From Fasciola hepatica (taxonomy: Eukaryota > Platyhelminthes > Trematoda > Plagiorchiida > Fasciolidae), in NCBI GenBank assembly GCA_948099385.1, contig CANUEZ040000179.1:12294001-12358000 (forward strand): DNA of 64,000 nucleotides, written 5' to 3'. Below, in pieces: positions 34,070-44,660 of the stretch. How positions within the stretch are numbered: the stretch's first letter is position 1; every line of letters starts with the position of its first letter. The notes beneath the pieces were generated by a model. The model saw only the letters and a program-made list of their open reading frames with translations, was not told the origin of the DNA and ran no database searches. The position numbers and the translations under genes were made by a program.

Positions 34070-34070
<1 letters not shown>

Positions 34071-34320
34071 GTATCCGCAAATTCGTTTGAGCACAGAATT
34101 CATTCGCGAGGAGATTTTCATATCTTACGGTGTGCGAGAACGTTTCTTGTCACCAGAGAGAATGGACACATTCGAAATTCAACTATCAATGAAAAACCGA
34201 AAGAAAGTAATAATATCCAGTTATTTTTATGTTCCACTAAATATGGCCCAGTTTTCAAACCATAGGAAAATCCCCCGTCGCACATGGATTTCCCTACTGC
34301 ACGAGGATCAGCCGTCATGA
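34070..34320 (+). other. Stretch open in two overlapping plus frames
   Basis: One frame reads YPQIRLSTEFIREEIFISYG and on to a TGA at 34318-34320. The next frame reads IHSRGDFHILRCARTFLVTR and on to a stop at 34263-34265. Both look protein-like over more than 180 bases. The only acceptor-like site is GAGCACAG at about 34097. No function is suggested. Confidence 0.2.
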
Positions 34321-35307
34321 CAGTCTAGGAGCCTTCACTGTAAAAGAACCAGAGACGTTTACCAGTCAACGTCAGCAATCATGTGTACAAGATTCCTTCG
34401 CACAAAGAAGAACGCTAACGAGAGGGAATTAAAGTAATATTTTGGAATATATCTGAAGCATAATCCTTCAAAAAGGCAAACTACTTGACTTTCTCTTCAA
34501 CTGGGTTTGTATTTTACAGACAAGCTGCGGCGAAGACATAATTTAAACAGTATTGATATAAAAAAACGCAGTTTATATAGGTCCGCTAGATTTCACGGTA
34601 TGCATTTTAGTCGGTTTTCAGGTGCACATCTCTGTAGATCAGTTCGTATTTCTTGTCCGGTGCTTTGTCAAAAAGATCACCTAACTTGGAGACGCTCACT
34701 GTCCGGCGTTGTTTGCGTTGAGTCACTTTGTTTGATTTGCACAATCCATCCAGTTGTTCAATATTGATTTGTCAGATCACCGAAATAAAAGTTAGCCTGG
34801 ATACATTAACCTTCATTAGCGTTCCGAACAGTGCTTGCCAATCCGTGATGATGTTTCATCAGTATAAAACTGAATACCTTGTTCCCGTCGGGTTAGTGTT
34901 AGATTCTATTCTAGACATGCTTGTTCCACGCCGGAGCCATCGAGGCTGCAGATATCCTACTAACAGTTCGTAGATATCCTATTCTATTTCATGATTTTTC
35001 GTAATTTGTCTAGGATCGGAATTCACGAAGCGAACCTTCTTCAAACACATGAATTATACCTTTTCTTTAACCAGGTTGTTTTTGTACTTTGTGTGAGGGA
35101 ATAATGAAAATTGAGGACCAGCTCTGAAATAGTAGCCGTGCGAAAAAGGTGACACGCCGTGTGCTTCCTTGGTTGCAAGGTCATTTTGTGATACTGTGGT
35201 TGATGAAGAAAACGATTACTGCTCACAGCCGTTGCTGATCCGCTTTCGTAAGTGTCCTGAATGGAAACGCGAATACCACTTTCAACTGAAATATGTTTAT
35301 TTTCCAG

Positions 35308-35503
35308 TTGGGTGATGAACGTTGATAAATTCTACATCTCAGCAAAACTAATTCGAGGAAAATATGACCGGTTTGAACATCATATTACTATCGTTGTCCC
35401 GATTATAAAAGCCAATAGGAAAGAACAGGTGACCCGCGGAACTTACACCTCTTCTAGACTGGAGAAAAAACATTTGGCGAAGATCTACAGCCTGAAGAAA
35501 TAA
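35308..35503 (+). CDS. Candidate exon, unknown protein
   Basis: A strong acceptor (ATATGTTTATTTTCCAG, ending 35307) is followed by one base and a 64-codon open frame to TAA at 35501-35503. It reads WVMNVDKFYISAKLIRGKYD, RFEHHITIVVPIIKANRKEQ and on to a Lys-rich end (KKHLAKIYSLKK). A possible donor CAG|GTGACC at 35428/35429 would end the exon in phase 0 instead. It is basic, with a hydrophobic ITIVVPII core. I do not recognise it; no poly(A) signal follows the stop closely. Confidence 0.28.
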
Positions 35504-36485
35504 CTGTCTGCAAGAATGATGTCGCACGGTTCACTTAATAGGAAAGTCTTATCGACCGGGAATTTAGCTGTCCTCTGCAACGGCATCGAGTGAAGAGACT
35601 GGTAAAAACTGTCTTGGTTAGTCCACTCAACTTAGACGGCGATAGATAAATTTTATCCCTCTTGAAAACTTGCGTGATTCAAGCGAAAATTTTGTAGCAT
35701 ATTTTCAACCGGTCATAGCTAGTATATGGACAGACGGACAGACACACTCGCAAACAAGCATTGCCCAAGTTAGGACATCACTGGCTCAGAATGCTTACGT
35801 TCACAAGACGCAAAACCGATCAGTCTGATAGTAAAGAGTGAAGAACTATTTAAAAGTGAATGCATTCAGTTGTACGATTTAAAGTAGTGCGTTTTTCATC
35901 CGACTGAAGAAGACACTTCAGTTGACAGTTACTGATCTATCAGTTTCGGCGGTGTTCATTCGTTCAGCTTGAGTTTTGTGCGTTGTTTGAAGTGGACGGA
36001 AGAAGAGCCCGATTAAATTCGTACCTAGGTCGAATTTAGTCAGACTGCTTTCAGCACACATGCGAAAGTAGAATTCTGCATACTAGCGCCCCAGGCATGA
36101 GTTTCTGATGACTAGCTATTTACTTGCCTAGCAAAAAAATAACAATAAATAGATCAAGGTCATTGGTCACCAAAACAATTCAAACCAATCCAAGTCCGTA
36201 GTAACATTTTACACCCGAATGGGCAGGTTTTTTTACACTTATACCGCGTCTATTGACATAGAAATATGGAATGGAGAAATACGTACACACTGTGGTAGTT
36301 TTCATCCAAGCAAACAGTCCCGTATTTCTGTGATGATTTTCATCGGATCGAAAACCAGACGAGCGGGATACGGTCAAATGGAATTGCTATATGCTCCAGT
36401 CTGTGCAAAAAGTTATTTGACATTCGAGAGTGTACATGTTGCATACACGGGAAGACCGACAAATAAAGTGGCGTGTCTACCACAG

Positions 36486-36509
36486 AGAGTTTAATATTTG
36501 GTGGCCGAG
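36486..36509 (+). CDS. Candidate microexon upstream of 37805 exon
   Basis: A CTACCACAG acceptor and a strong CCGAG|GTGAGTTG donor bound 24 bases, A|GAG TTT AAT ATT TGG TGG CCG|AG (EFNIWWP plus two bases). The two leftover bases join the one-base start of the 37805 exon as AGG (Arg), giving NIWWPR-IDFRWDEG. The frame is also open back to 36421 (REDRQIKWRVYHR), so a longer exon using an upstream AG is possible. This is suggestive only; 24-base exons cannot be judged from sequence alone. Confidence 0.25.
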
Positions 36510-36774
36510 GTGAGTTGCTGAACACCAGCAGAATTACATTGTGATAGTGAGCTGGAATCAGCGTTGCGTTTTATACATCAACATTTTCTTTACTATAACT
36601 GGAGTTACTGCCACATGTGTGTTTTAAGGTTTTCCCAATGCTACGACAACTGACCTTTCCCAAGGGAGTATATATACACGTGTAATTTATTCGGGCGTTT
36701 CTCTTCAAATTAAATCAAGTTGGTAAATATTCTGATTGGTGTTCTCTGTCCATTTATTCGCGTGCCTAAGTAAT

Positions 36775-36777
<3 letters not shown>

Positions 36778-36869
<92 letters not shown>
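36778..36869. repeat. (TA)n microsatellite
   Basis: About 92 bases of perfect TA, the longest tract in the window; it would lie in the intron between 36509 and 37805. Confidence 0.95.
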
Positions 36870-36871
<2 letters not shown>

Positions 36872-37804
36872 GCACTCAGATAGAAAAAAACCTGTAATAA
36901 ATTACACGCTGATGTTTCATACCAAACCCTTAAAAGTACCGTAGAGTAAACATTTCCCATGAATGTGGTAATTTTGCTCTTTTGAGTACACGTTCTTCGC
37001 AATTCACCGAAGAAAAGGCCGCTAAGCCAACGAAAGACTGGTTACTCCACCGCGATCCGAGAATTTTCCTCAATGTGTTCAGTGACATCGATCGTTCGGT
37101 AACTCAAAGAGGAGAAAAATCCGCTATGCACTAGACAGACCGCACGCGATTCAAGGGGCAGTGTAATGAAAAACTGCCATTACGTCATCATTCAACGTTT
37201 TTTTTTACAAATCCGGATCTTATATGAAGGTTAAAGTGGAGCGGAAAACGGTCGACAGTGCATAAATTATTTTATCTATTTTCCCCCAATGTTCCTTAGC
37301 TATTTGTCTGGTCTACGGAAGAGGGATTTTCATATTTTCCGCCGAGGTCTGTCTATTATCATTCGGGTATCTTTCACACTATTGAGTAGATCGTCTACTT
37401 AGTTGTGCGAAATGGTAATATGACACATGTACTAGCATTGGCTTAAGTAGCCACCGCGGTTTGCTTGGTCGTGGCATACGAACAAGGATTGTGTAGTCGA
37501 GTTTGGTTTGACGAATGTGACAACTGCCTGTTGCATCAAATTGGGCTAAGTCTTCAGTTTGATGCAATCTAAACTCGGCAGATGAGGTCAATTTCCGTCT
37601 CTCCTCCGCTCAAAATATCGAAGAAAAAGGTTGCAATGTTTAGCAACTTACGCAGTCACTTGCTAAGAAGTAAAACATTTGTAGCTTTTCAGAAAGTCGG
37701 CAGCGGATCATAGCTCAGTTTTCTCCCGTAGTTCAGAGAGAGAGAGAGGGTCATATCGGGTTCCTCGATTGTGGTTTTTCCGTCATAGTGTTTCTCATTT
37801 TTAG

Positions 37805-38015
37805 GATTGATTTTCGTTGGGATGAGGGTTCTCATTTTGCGGACGGTGAAAACCAAATTGAGACCGTGAAAGCGCTCCCTCGCCCTCTATTAGGACAATT
37901 GTGTAAGGAAAATTTGAGGACGGTGTGTGGCGAATACACAGATCTGTCGTTTCCGTACTTAACATTGGCGAAGTTCGTAAATAGTCTAGAGTGTGCACAG
38001 GAACTTTCTGGATGA
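37805..38015 (+). CDS. Probable 3'-terminal coding exon, unknown protein
   Basis: The acceptor GTGTTTCTCATTTTTAG (ending 37804) is one of the best in the window. After one base the frame is open for 69 codons to TGA at 38013-38015. The peptide begins IDFRWDEGSHFADGENQIET, continues VKALPRPLLGQLCKENLRTV and ends LTLAKFVNSLECAQELSG. Composition is balanced and globular-looking, with no low complexity. AATAAA at 38047-38052, 32 bases after the stop, is a good poly(A) signal. A GTAAGG donor-like site at 37902 would offer an alternative internal end. I do not recognise the family. The minus strand is also open over much of this interval, so RNA support is needed. Confidence 0.42.
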
Positions 38016-38046
38016 TTTAGTAATTTTATCAATGTTACAAAAAAAT

Positions 38047-38052
38047 AATAAA
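38047..38052 (+). terminator. Poly(A) signal AATAAA
   Basis: Canonical hexamer 32 bases after the TGA of the 37805 exon. AATAAA occurs often by chance in AT-rich DNA, so its value lies in the position. Confidence 0.35.
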
Positions 38053-38454
38053 CTCCCAAGCTTGGACTGTGTTGGCCTGATGCGAAGTACCAAAGTGATA
38101 GATTTGTGTTTACCACATACCGTTTTCTAAAACTTTGACCATGGGGATTTTCTCGATTTAAAACTTGAGAATCCGGGAATCAAATAGTAGTGTGCCTCAA
38201 ATACGTGTATAATATCAGACAATGACATCACTTTGGGGCAGATAAGACTCCTCTTCATTTGTGCAGTTTTCAAGAAATCACAACTATCTTGATGCTAGTA
38301 TACTTTGTTTGAGAGAGAGAGAGGGCCAACTGCCCCACGATGTCAAGCCGTTGATTTCATTATGACTTTTATTTTCAACCTGAAATCTATCAGTTTTCAA
38401 GAAATTCCATAATTTTTATATTTTTGGTAATTTACATTTTACTTTTTAATCCTG

Positions 38455-38667
38455 GTATTCTCTGTTGTTCGAATAAATCTTCAGCTTTTGCATAAATTCC
38501 CAAGGTTTGTCTACTCCAGCCGGAGAGACACTATTTACATACCACGAAGGTCTTATGAGTCGCCAATATGCCTTCCGTCCTGTGTAGAACATGTCCCCTT
38601 TCAAGCTAGTAGTATGTTTGGCTTGCATTCTCGCTCGCCCAATATCGTGTTTCGGATCGAGGCTCAA
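38455..38667 (-). other. Open minus-strand segment of unknown origin
   Basis: Minus-strand translation includes GDMFYTGRKAYWRLIRPSWY and VNSVSPAGVDKPWEFMQKLK, with protein-like composition and no low complexity. The plus strand is open over the same bases (38488-38781), so the coding strand is uncertain. I recognise no domain. It could be a host exon or the remnant of an unrecognised element. Confidence 0.25.
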
Positions 38668-38729
38668 CTTTTGTGTGACTACAGGCTAAGGTTTCCCACT
38701 ACGTATCCCATCTGTATTTCATGTCCATT

Positions 38730-38731
38730 GT

Positions 38732-38775
<44 letters not shown>

Positions 38776-38778
38776 GTA
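38730..38778. repeat. (GT)n microsatellite
   Basis: About 48 bases of GT dinucleotide with few interruptions, ending 40 bases before the 38819 exon candidate. It adjoins that candidate's acceptor region. Confidence 0.9.
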
Positions 38779-38818
38779 TGACGCCTGATTTACGTCTTTT
38801 GTAATTGTGTGATTGCAG

Positions 38819-38880
38819 GCATTTGATCCACCCGGGAAAACACAGCAACCTTCAGTTATTTGACTTCCTTTCTGAAATCG
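38819..38880 (+). CDS. Candidate internal exon, unknown protein (chain member 1)
   Basis: Acceptor TGTGTGATTGCAG and consensus donor ATCG|GTAAGTAT enclose 62 bases. Only one frame is open: one base, then HLIHPGKHSNLQLFDFLSEI, then one base. The other two frames contain stops. The splice sites are close to consensus. It needs an upstream exon leaving two bases and a downstream exon starting with two. A 25-base candidate at 39077-39101 meets the second condition. The protein is not recognised. Confidence 0.38.
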
Positions 38881-39076
38881 GTAAGTATACAGCCGTACGA
38901 GATTATAAAACTAAAGTATCAGTGAGGTTTGTAGCGTGATCAGCAACTATTATAAGAAAACCGCTATACGCAAAAGAGAAATAGAATATGTAACTTTTTT
39001 CTGCACAATAGCGGGACCAAGAAGTTTCAGGAGGTAGCAAACGTTATCCAGTGCCGTTACATCTTTTCTGCTATAG

Positions 39077-39101
39077 GATTATGGTATCGGCCCAAGAGAA
39101 G
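39077..39101 (+). CDS. Candidate microexon (chain member 2, weak)
   Basis: An ATCTTTTCTGCTATAG acceptor and a GAAG|GTATCA donor bound 25 bases. Read as two bases, LWYRPKR, two bases, it links 38880 (one base left) to 44582 (one base start). Phase fit for such a short segment has a fair chance of being accidental. Confidence 0.18.
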
Positions 39102-39503
39102 GTATCAGTAAAATTCATGAAAAAGCAACGCTGATAAAGAGACAACAACTCATGGTCAGTCAAAGCAATCCCAACATTGCCCCTCCCCACAAAAAAACGC
39201 GTAAATTTTACGGGCCGTTGGGGTTGGTATGGATCCCAAAATCGATCGTTGGTTACACCCAAATAGATTATGAAATCCGACGATACCATTCACTGTGGTC
39301 ATGACAACTGAAGCAAACTTTCTTTTGACTGCCGAACAGTTTTTGGACAGTGACACAAAAGTTAACCGACTGAGGTAGCCTTATTTGTTGTTGCAAAATC
39401 TGACACTAAACATGTGAGCCTTTGGCAAGGTAATGCTTTTATTCATCCAGCGCACACGGGAATGTTTGAAACAAACGCTTATTTACACTTTCCCCCTACT
39501 CAG

Positions 39504-39577
39504 CCGGCCTCGGTGTTCCCCACCGGAAGCGTAGTGTGTGAGTTTTCTGTTTGGCCTATTACTCTGTTATTGTTCAG
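39504..39577 (+). CDS. Alternative candidate internal exon
   Basis: A CTTTCCCCCTACTCAG acceptor and a TTCAG|GTATGG donor enclose 74 bases open only in phase 0 (PASVFPTGSVVCEFSVWPIT). It leaves two bases, also compatible with 44582, but not with the one base left by 38880. The minus strand here is part of a 129-codon open frame (39500-39889), which competes with it. Confidence 0.22.
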
Positions 39578-39726
39578 GTATGGTAACATTTGTAAAATAA
39601 CTAGCATTGCATTCATGACCGACAATAAAACTGGATGGAAAAATTCCCAATGCTCCCGATTTCCCAGTGCTTTAAGTCGAAGCAATATTATAAACACATA
39701 AATAATTCCCTTCCACAAATTCTTAC

Positions 39727-39841
39727 CAGCACATGTGGGCAACGACACACATTGCGGACAGTCGGCTAGCTTGACTCCACGAAAACAGCAGACGAAATAA
39801 CGTCTGTGATTTTCACTAGGACCCAGAAATACTAACATGAA
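39727..39841 (-). CDS. Candidate minus-strand internal exon, Cys-rich
   Basis: On the minus strand a TTTTTGTCTTCAG acceptor and a GCTG|GTAAGAAT donor enclose 115 bases open only in phase 0: FMLVFLGPSENHRRYFVCCF then RGVKLADCPQCVSLPTCAG. Five Cys residues occur in 38 codons. It sits in a longer minus-strand open frame of 129 codons (39500-39889) with further hydrophobic stretches. A minus-strand gene within a plus-strand intron is possible. Family unknown. Confidence 0.25.
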
Positions 39842-40026
39842 CTGAAGACAAAAACCCTTTTGAAACCGAAAGTATACCGGGCATATCATACATGTTGTCT
39901 TTCAATAAAACTACCATCTGCTAGGTTTGTGTTGCTTCCCGAAAACAGCTAGTTGTCTTGCTGCGTTAGATCATGAAAATGTAGTTAAATGTGAAAATCA
40001 ATCAAGGCTTTTTTCTAGCTGATTTA

Positions 40027-40088
40027 GACTGAAGTGGCTACCGAAATGCCGACGGAATACCAACATTTGCAACAGCATTGTGTTACCC
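40027..40088 (+). repeat. Foldback-family half-arm (diverged)
   Basis: GACTGAAGTGGCTACCGAAA, then TGCCGACGGAATACCAAC, ending CAGCATTGTGTTACC, follows the order of the right arms at 10874-11072 and 21323-21485 (GACCGAAACGCCG, ACCTACCAACG, TACGCTGTGTTA). No left arm was seen. Confidence 0.4.
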
Positions 40089-40099
40089 TAGTATCAAAA

Positions 40100-43080
40100 A
40101 AGCTTACACATGAGTCACTTGGTAATTCACCATCGATAACGCACAGATACTACCCTTTCGATTTTCAAAAATCTGGATAAAATACCTGGAATTCATCACC
40201 CATCTCGTTGTTTAGTCGGAAAGGCCTGGCGATGTTCAGGTCATGCCGCGGACATACAAAATATGAAGATTCATTACAAGACCTAATAATCTGCACAGGA
40301 CACCAAAGAAACACAGATTTTGGTGGCAAATCATGACAGGTTCCACGAAAGCGACACGTAAAAATTTACGGACAAAGTCCAGTTATTCGATAAAGGTGCA
40401 CTAAAATCCACCCTGAGAGCGAAAACTTAGAAACATAAGTGTCTCAGTTCGCAACAGCCAACCAATATGTCCCACGGTTCACTACGATTAGTGAAAGTAC
40501 AGTTAGTTGTCTAGCTGGCATTCCAAAGCTGGTGAAAGCCGAGAAACCAAATTGACCTCCAAAGCGATGCGTCTAAGCACCTGCTCTACCACTGACTTGA
40601 GGAATTTCAAACCGACAAGTCAAAAAAATATCTCCGGCCTTTGGGCCACGCTGTTATTAGCCGTGTTTTGATCTTCAAAATATACTTCTTACTCAACTGG
40701 TGGTCTTGTGTTCTGTGTCTAGCTGATTGAGACAGGGCAATAAGAAACTGACAATGAGAGATTGTTTTCTGACCGTATATTACAACAGAATCACATACAA
40801 CTGATATGGTTTGAACTTACGGTTAGCGTTTTGGAAAACGCCCATTTCGTATTTTACAAATCTGCAAGTTCGAAGGAAAGAACTGCGCAACTGAGAGGGA
40901 TTGTGGGAAACATCTGATCCCGGTCACTGGAAACCTTTATTTAGATTGGGGCCTTGAAGGTGAATGTGGTTCAAACCACCCTAGTTTTGGGAGAATATCA
41001 GCATCAGCAGGAGAGAAGAAACAGCAGAGCCCAAGTGGTACGATTGCGGTGGTGTTTGCCATTTACTACTTAGAAGCCATATAAGTGACTGACAATAATT
41101 AGGAACTTATGAACTATATAGAACACGATAAAGCTGCATAAACAAAGGGTGGTGCACTAGAAAAATGAATACCAGAATGCGGAACAAGTGATAACAGTTT
41201 CTCTCTCTCTCTACCTCACCAAAACGACTCTGGGACGATACCGTTGTTGTAGAACTGTTCAACTGAATTCGTGTCATTTTAGTGTAGCTCAAAAGCACGT
41301 GTTCATATTAGCTGACTATTGGCTAGCCCGGTTTACGCAAAACTTTACTGGTTGGTACGTTGTTAATAGAATTGGTAGTATTAGTGAAACAAATGCCGTT
41401 GCACATGGCATCCGCAACAGTGATTTACGGAGTTTTTAGTAGTTTAAGATTCATCCATCACCAATAAATGTATTCTACGTGAAAGTACAAATGGTACCAT
41501 CTGTTGTCCAAAGAAACATCTACAAACCTAAAGTATCACTAGACAGCTATCCGAATATAAAGTTGTACCTATCGTCGGAAGCACACGCCGCTATAAGGAT
41601 GACGTAAACGGATATATGGCCAAATTCTTGTAATAAAAGAAGCCTGTGCATCCGGCCAGGCTGTTCTTCTGGTACCTTTATAAGCTTGTTTCTGTTCTTT
41701 TCCCGTAAAACTTTTACTAAACTTTTAGAACAGCTAACTACTTTCTGAATACGGTTGAAAAAAGTGCTATAAGGAGGGAGAAGACGGAAGGAACGTTCGA
41801 TCGCCAAACGAGCTTCAAATGCCCGTCCATGTGCATCAGTATGGTCCAAAAATAAACACTACTTCAGCGTTGGGTGTTTTATCGCTCACCAGGATTCTGG
41901 TTGTTTATTTTCGTGTGACGTTCATAATGAACCCTCTCAAGGGTTGAAATGCTTGCAGTGATATTCGGGTTTACATCCATATTTAAGGGGCAAGGTTTGA
42001 CGCAAAATGTCTCTTCAACAGACCATCTGACCGATTAAGAGATGAAAATGTTCTGACTGACTTTGTCAACGTGAAGCATTCTCATGGAACTGCGCCGTGC
42101 TCGTAAGCATTCTGCACAATGAGCGCGCCCCGCCTTGACGTCAGTTTTGCTGCGTTGAGCTGTTCGAATTCGTTTTCTTATGGTTATGTAGAAGTGTTTC
42201 AACAGACAACACATCAATGATCAACCGGAAAATTTCATATTCAAATATTGTTCAATCCGAGCGTGATTTAATGAACCATTCGTGACGGAAATGTTGAACA
42301 GCTTAATGATAACATCATCGGGAAATTTCCTTTTTTGAAGGCCTCGCTATAGTTCATTTTCTCCATCTCTCTTTGAAAAGCTTTTGTATGTGTCAGTTTT
42401 TTTTCCCGAGATGTTGAGATATCAGCTACATTTCGTTACCTGTTTCTGGTACTTTGTAGAATACACCTGTGAATCTCTATTAGCGACAAATTTGAGTATG
42501 GAAATTTGGTCTTCTGGATTCATAGTCAACCGCTTAAATCTCCTTCATCAGTTCCTCAGCGGACACTTTTGGTCTGCTTTGTTTGTTTTATAAATGACAC
42601 TTTCGTCTATCCTCATCATTTTGCTAGGTTGAAGCTGATCCAACAACCTGCCGCCTCCCTAAACCAACGGTTACTTATCATGCTCTTGTGCACCACTCAG
42701 TATAATGCAGGAATCATATCGTCTGAATTAGGCTTCTCGTGCGCATCAAGCCCAAATGACCGGGTCGCCCCCACCCCAGAGTAGGTAAAAACACATTTCT
42801 TCGAAATCGAAAAGTAACACTCACATGTCTTAGTAGACGCACGTTTTTAAACGCGTGCGTGGCTCGTTAGGGTTCGTAGTCTAGTTAGGCAATAAAGTGT
42901 TGTCGCGTTTGTGTTGGCCCGGAAAGATTGTCCGAACCGCATGGTGGAATTCAGATGCACGCTAATAACATCTGGTTACACCTATGATACAAAATATCAA
43001 ATACCGCACTTGTGATACAATGCAGGGATAATCAGCCTAAGAGGATTACTCCCGATAATCGAAGATTGTCAGAACATTCT
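40100..43080. other. Unassigned sequence
   Basis: No TE protein or convincing exon. Open frames of 60-100 codons on both strands overlap and lack splice context. Confidence 0.35.
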
Positions 43081-43089
43081 ACGCTGCAC

Positions 43090-43702
43090 AGTAACAAATC
43101 CTGTTCGTTTCCAAACCGATAGTGTGTTTTCGATTGAAGGGCATAGTGCCGAATTCTGCAACCTCGTTTTGTGTGTATTCTTTCACCTGTTCCTGTGGAG
43201 CTAGGTACATTGGTCGCACGACTCGGCGCTTATCCGAACGCGTTCGTGAACACCGCCCGGCCTGGCTGAACACGGGAGCAATTAAGACAATTACGAGTGC
43301 GGTGTGCTCACACCTTGTTAAATCAAACCACTCGGTGGAGGTGATAAACGCTTTTCGCACCATTTACAAAGTCCGAGGAAAGCAATCAAGACTTGTCAAG
43401 TGTCGCATCTTAGCCACAGCCGAAGCCGTGAGCATTCGTCTCTACAATCCTCCCCTATGCGCTCAGAAACAATTTGTGCAAGCACTTAAGCTTCCGTGGC
43501 CCACGTCATGGTCCCGAACACACGTGCAACCACTTGAACATTCCACACTGTGATCAATTTCACATGCACACACGCACGTGCAGAGACAGATTTAGATTGT
43601 CATTCTCCGTTCTTATTTTGTGAGTCATATATATTGTTATACATTGGTATGAGTACGAATAACTCAAAACAAGCTTGTTCGCCACGTTGTTAATTCTAAA
43701 TG
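43090..43702 (+). pseudogene. Penelope-like element GIY-YIG endonuclease and 3' tail (copy 1, best preserved)
   Basis: The open frame 43122-43553 (143 codons) is the C-terminal endonuclease of a Penelope-like retroelement. Visible in order: VYSFTCSCGARYIGRTTRRL (the PLE form of GIY-YIG; CxC are the first zinc ligands and R of GRTTRR the conserved Arg), LSERVREHRP, CSHLVKSNHSVEVINAF (the His pair completing the CCHH zinc finger), ILATAEAVSIRLYNPPL (Glu and Asn positions), and PWPTSWSRTHVQP. The stop is followed by a non-coding tail ending CAAGCTTGTTCGCCACGTTG near 43702. The RT domain that should precede the endonuclease is absent, so this is a 5'-truncated insertion. The endonuclease frame is uninterrupted, suggesting this is the youngest of the three copies. 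Confidence 0.8.
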
Positions 43703-43709
43703 GATTTTC

Positions 43710-44270
43710 AGAAACCAGATTGGTGAATTACATCGAGAAGTTAGTCTTGGTCTGCCAGCAGCTGAGAATTCTTGACCTCAACCAATTTGGAAAATCTCAT
43801 TCACACTAGGTGCCATTTCATCTTTTTCGAGGCGAATCTTTTACCTTTACGGGACAAAATATGCAAAGCTGATAAAACGTGTTTTAGGGAAAACAGTGAA
43901 GCATTCATCTGGGTTCATAGATAAAGTTGATAGGTAGATGTGCTATCTATTCCACAGCCTTGATTCTGTTATCTGACTATTTTACTGACTTAAAACATTT
44001 CCTACATTACTGTGGTCAAAATTCGTCCCTATTCACCCCACAATGCACCATTCTAATACCTCTTGTTTTACGCCTCCACATAACCCATGTCTGAGTATTG
44101 TGACTCTATGCCGATTTTTTATGAATGCCTTTGCAGTACTGAAGTTTTACATCGCACTCATCTGAGAGACGGACACTTCAGTAATAATTATGTACTAAGT
44201 AAAGAACTACTTTAATTCCTTCTTATTTATTATACAACAATGTATACTACTTCTGGAAAGGGGCCGTGGC
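43710..44270. other. Unassigned sequence
   Basis: Nothing recognised between the PLE tail and the tRNA-like segment. Confidence 0.3.
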
Positions 44271-44274
44271 CAAT

Positions 44275-44400
44275 CAAAAGTAACCGAATGAAGATTTTAC
44301 CTGCGACCACGGGAATCGAATCCTGCATCTCCAAATAGGTTGCACGCTGAGGACCGTTTACCCCCACCAGTAACTGCCTTCTCCACTCGGATTGTGTACA
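44275..44400 (-). repeat. tRNA-like segment (possible SINE family 3)
   Basis: Minus strand: GCAGTTACTGGTGGGGGTAA then ACGGTCCTCAGC, followed by GCAGGATTCGATTCCCG (B box at plus 44311-44323) and TGGTCGCAGG. A-box-like and B-box-like elements are at tRNA spacing but no cloverleaf stems pair convincingly. Confidence 0.35.
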
Positions 44401-44581
44401 CTTTCGTTTACACACTGAACAACTCTGATGCGTCTGCTCACACCGGCTCAAAATAGAACTCCGAAATCACCGCAGTATTGTGAGTATCTTCATTGTATAC
44501 ACTCGATCACAGTACGGCTTCCTGCATCGACAGTTCTGGTTTAGTCGCGATGAGCTACTTTAACGTTTTACTTCCTTTTAG

Positions 44582-44660
44582 CTCCAAAGGCACGTATATT
44601 ACCGACAGATTTTCCCAGCGCTTCCTCTATCAGGACCTACGCTACCATTTACTAATCAAG
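44582..44660 (+). CDS. Candidate internal exon, unknown protein (chain member 3)
   Basis: The acceptor GTTTTACTTCCTTTTAG is excellent and the donor CAAG|GTGCGTGAG acceptable. The 79 bases read as one base plus 26 codons, SKGTYITDRFSQRFLYQDLR then YHLLIK, ending in phase 0. Frame 0 is also open but less protein-like. It joins 59193 (phase 0 start) directly, and can accept two bases from 39101 or 39577. The aromatic and charged pattern looks like a folded domain, but I cannot name it. Confidence 0.38.
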
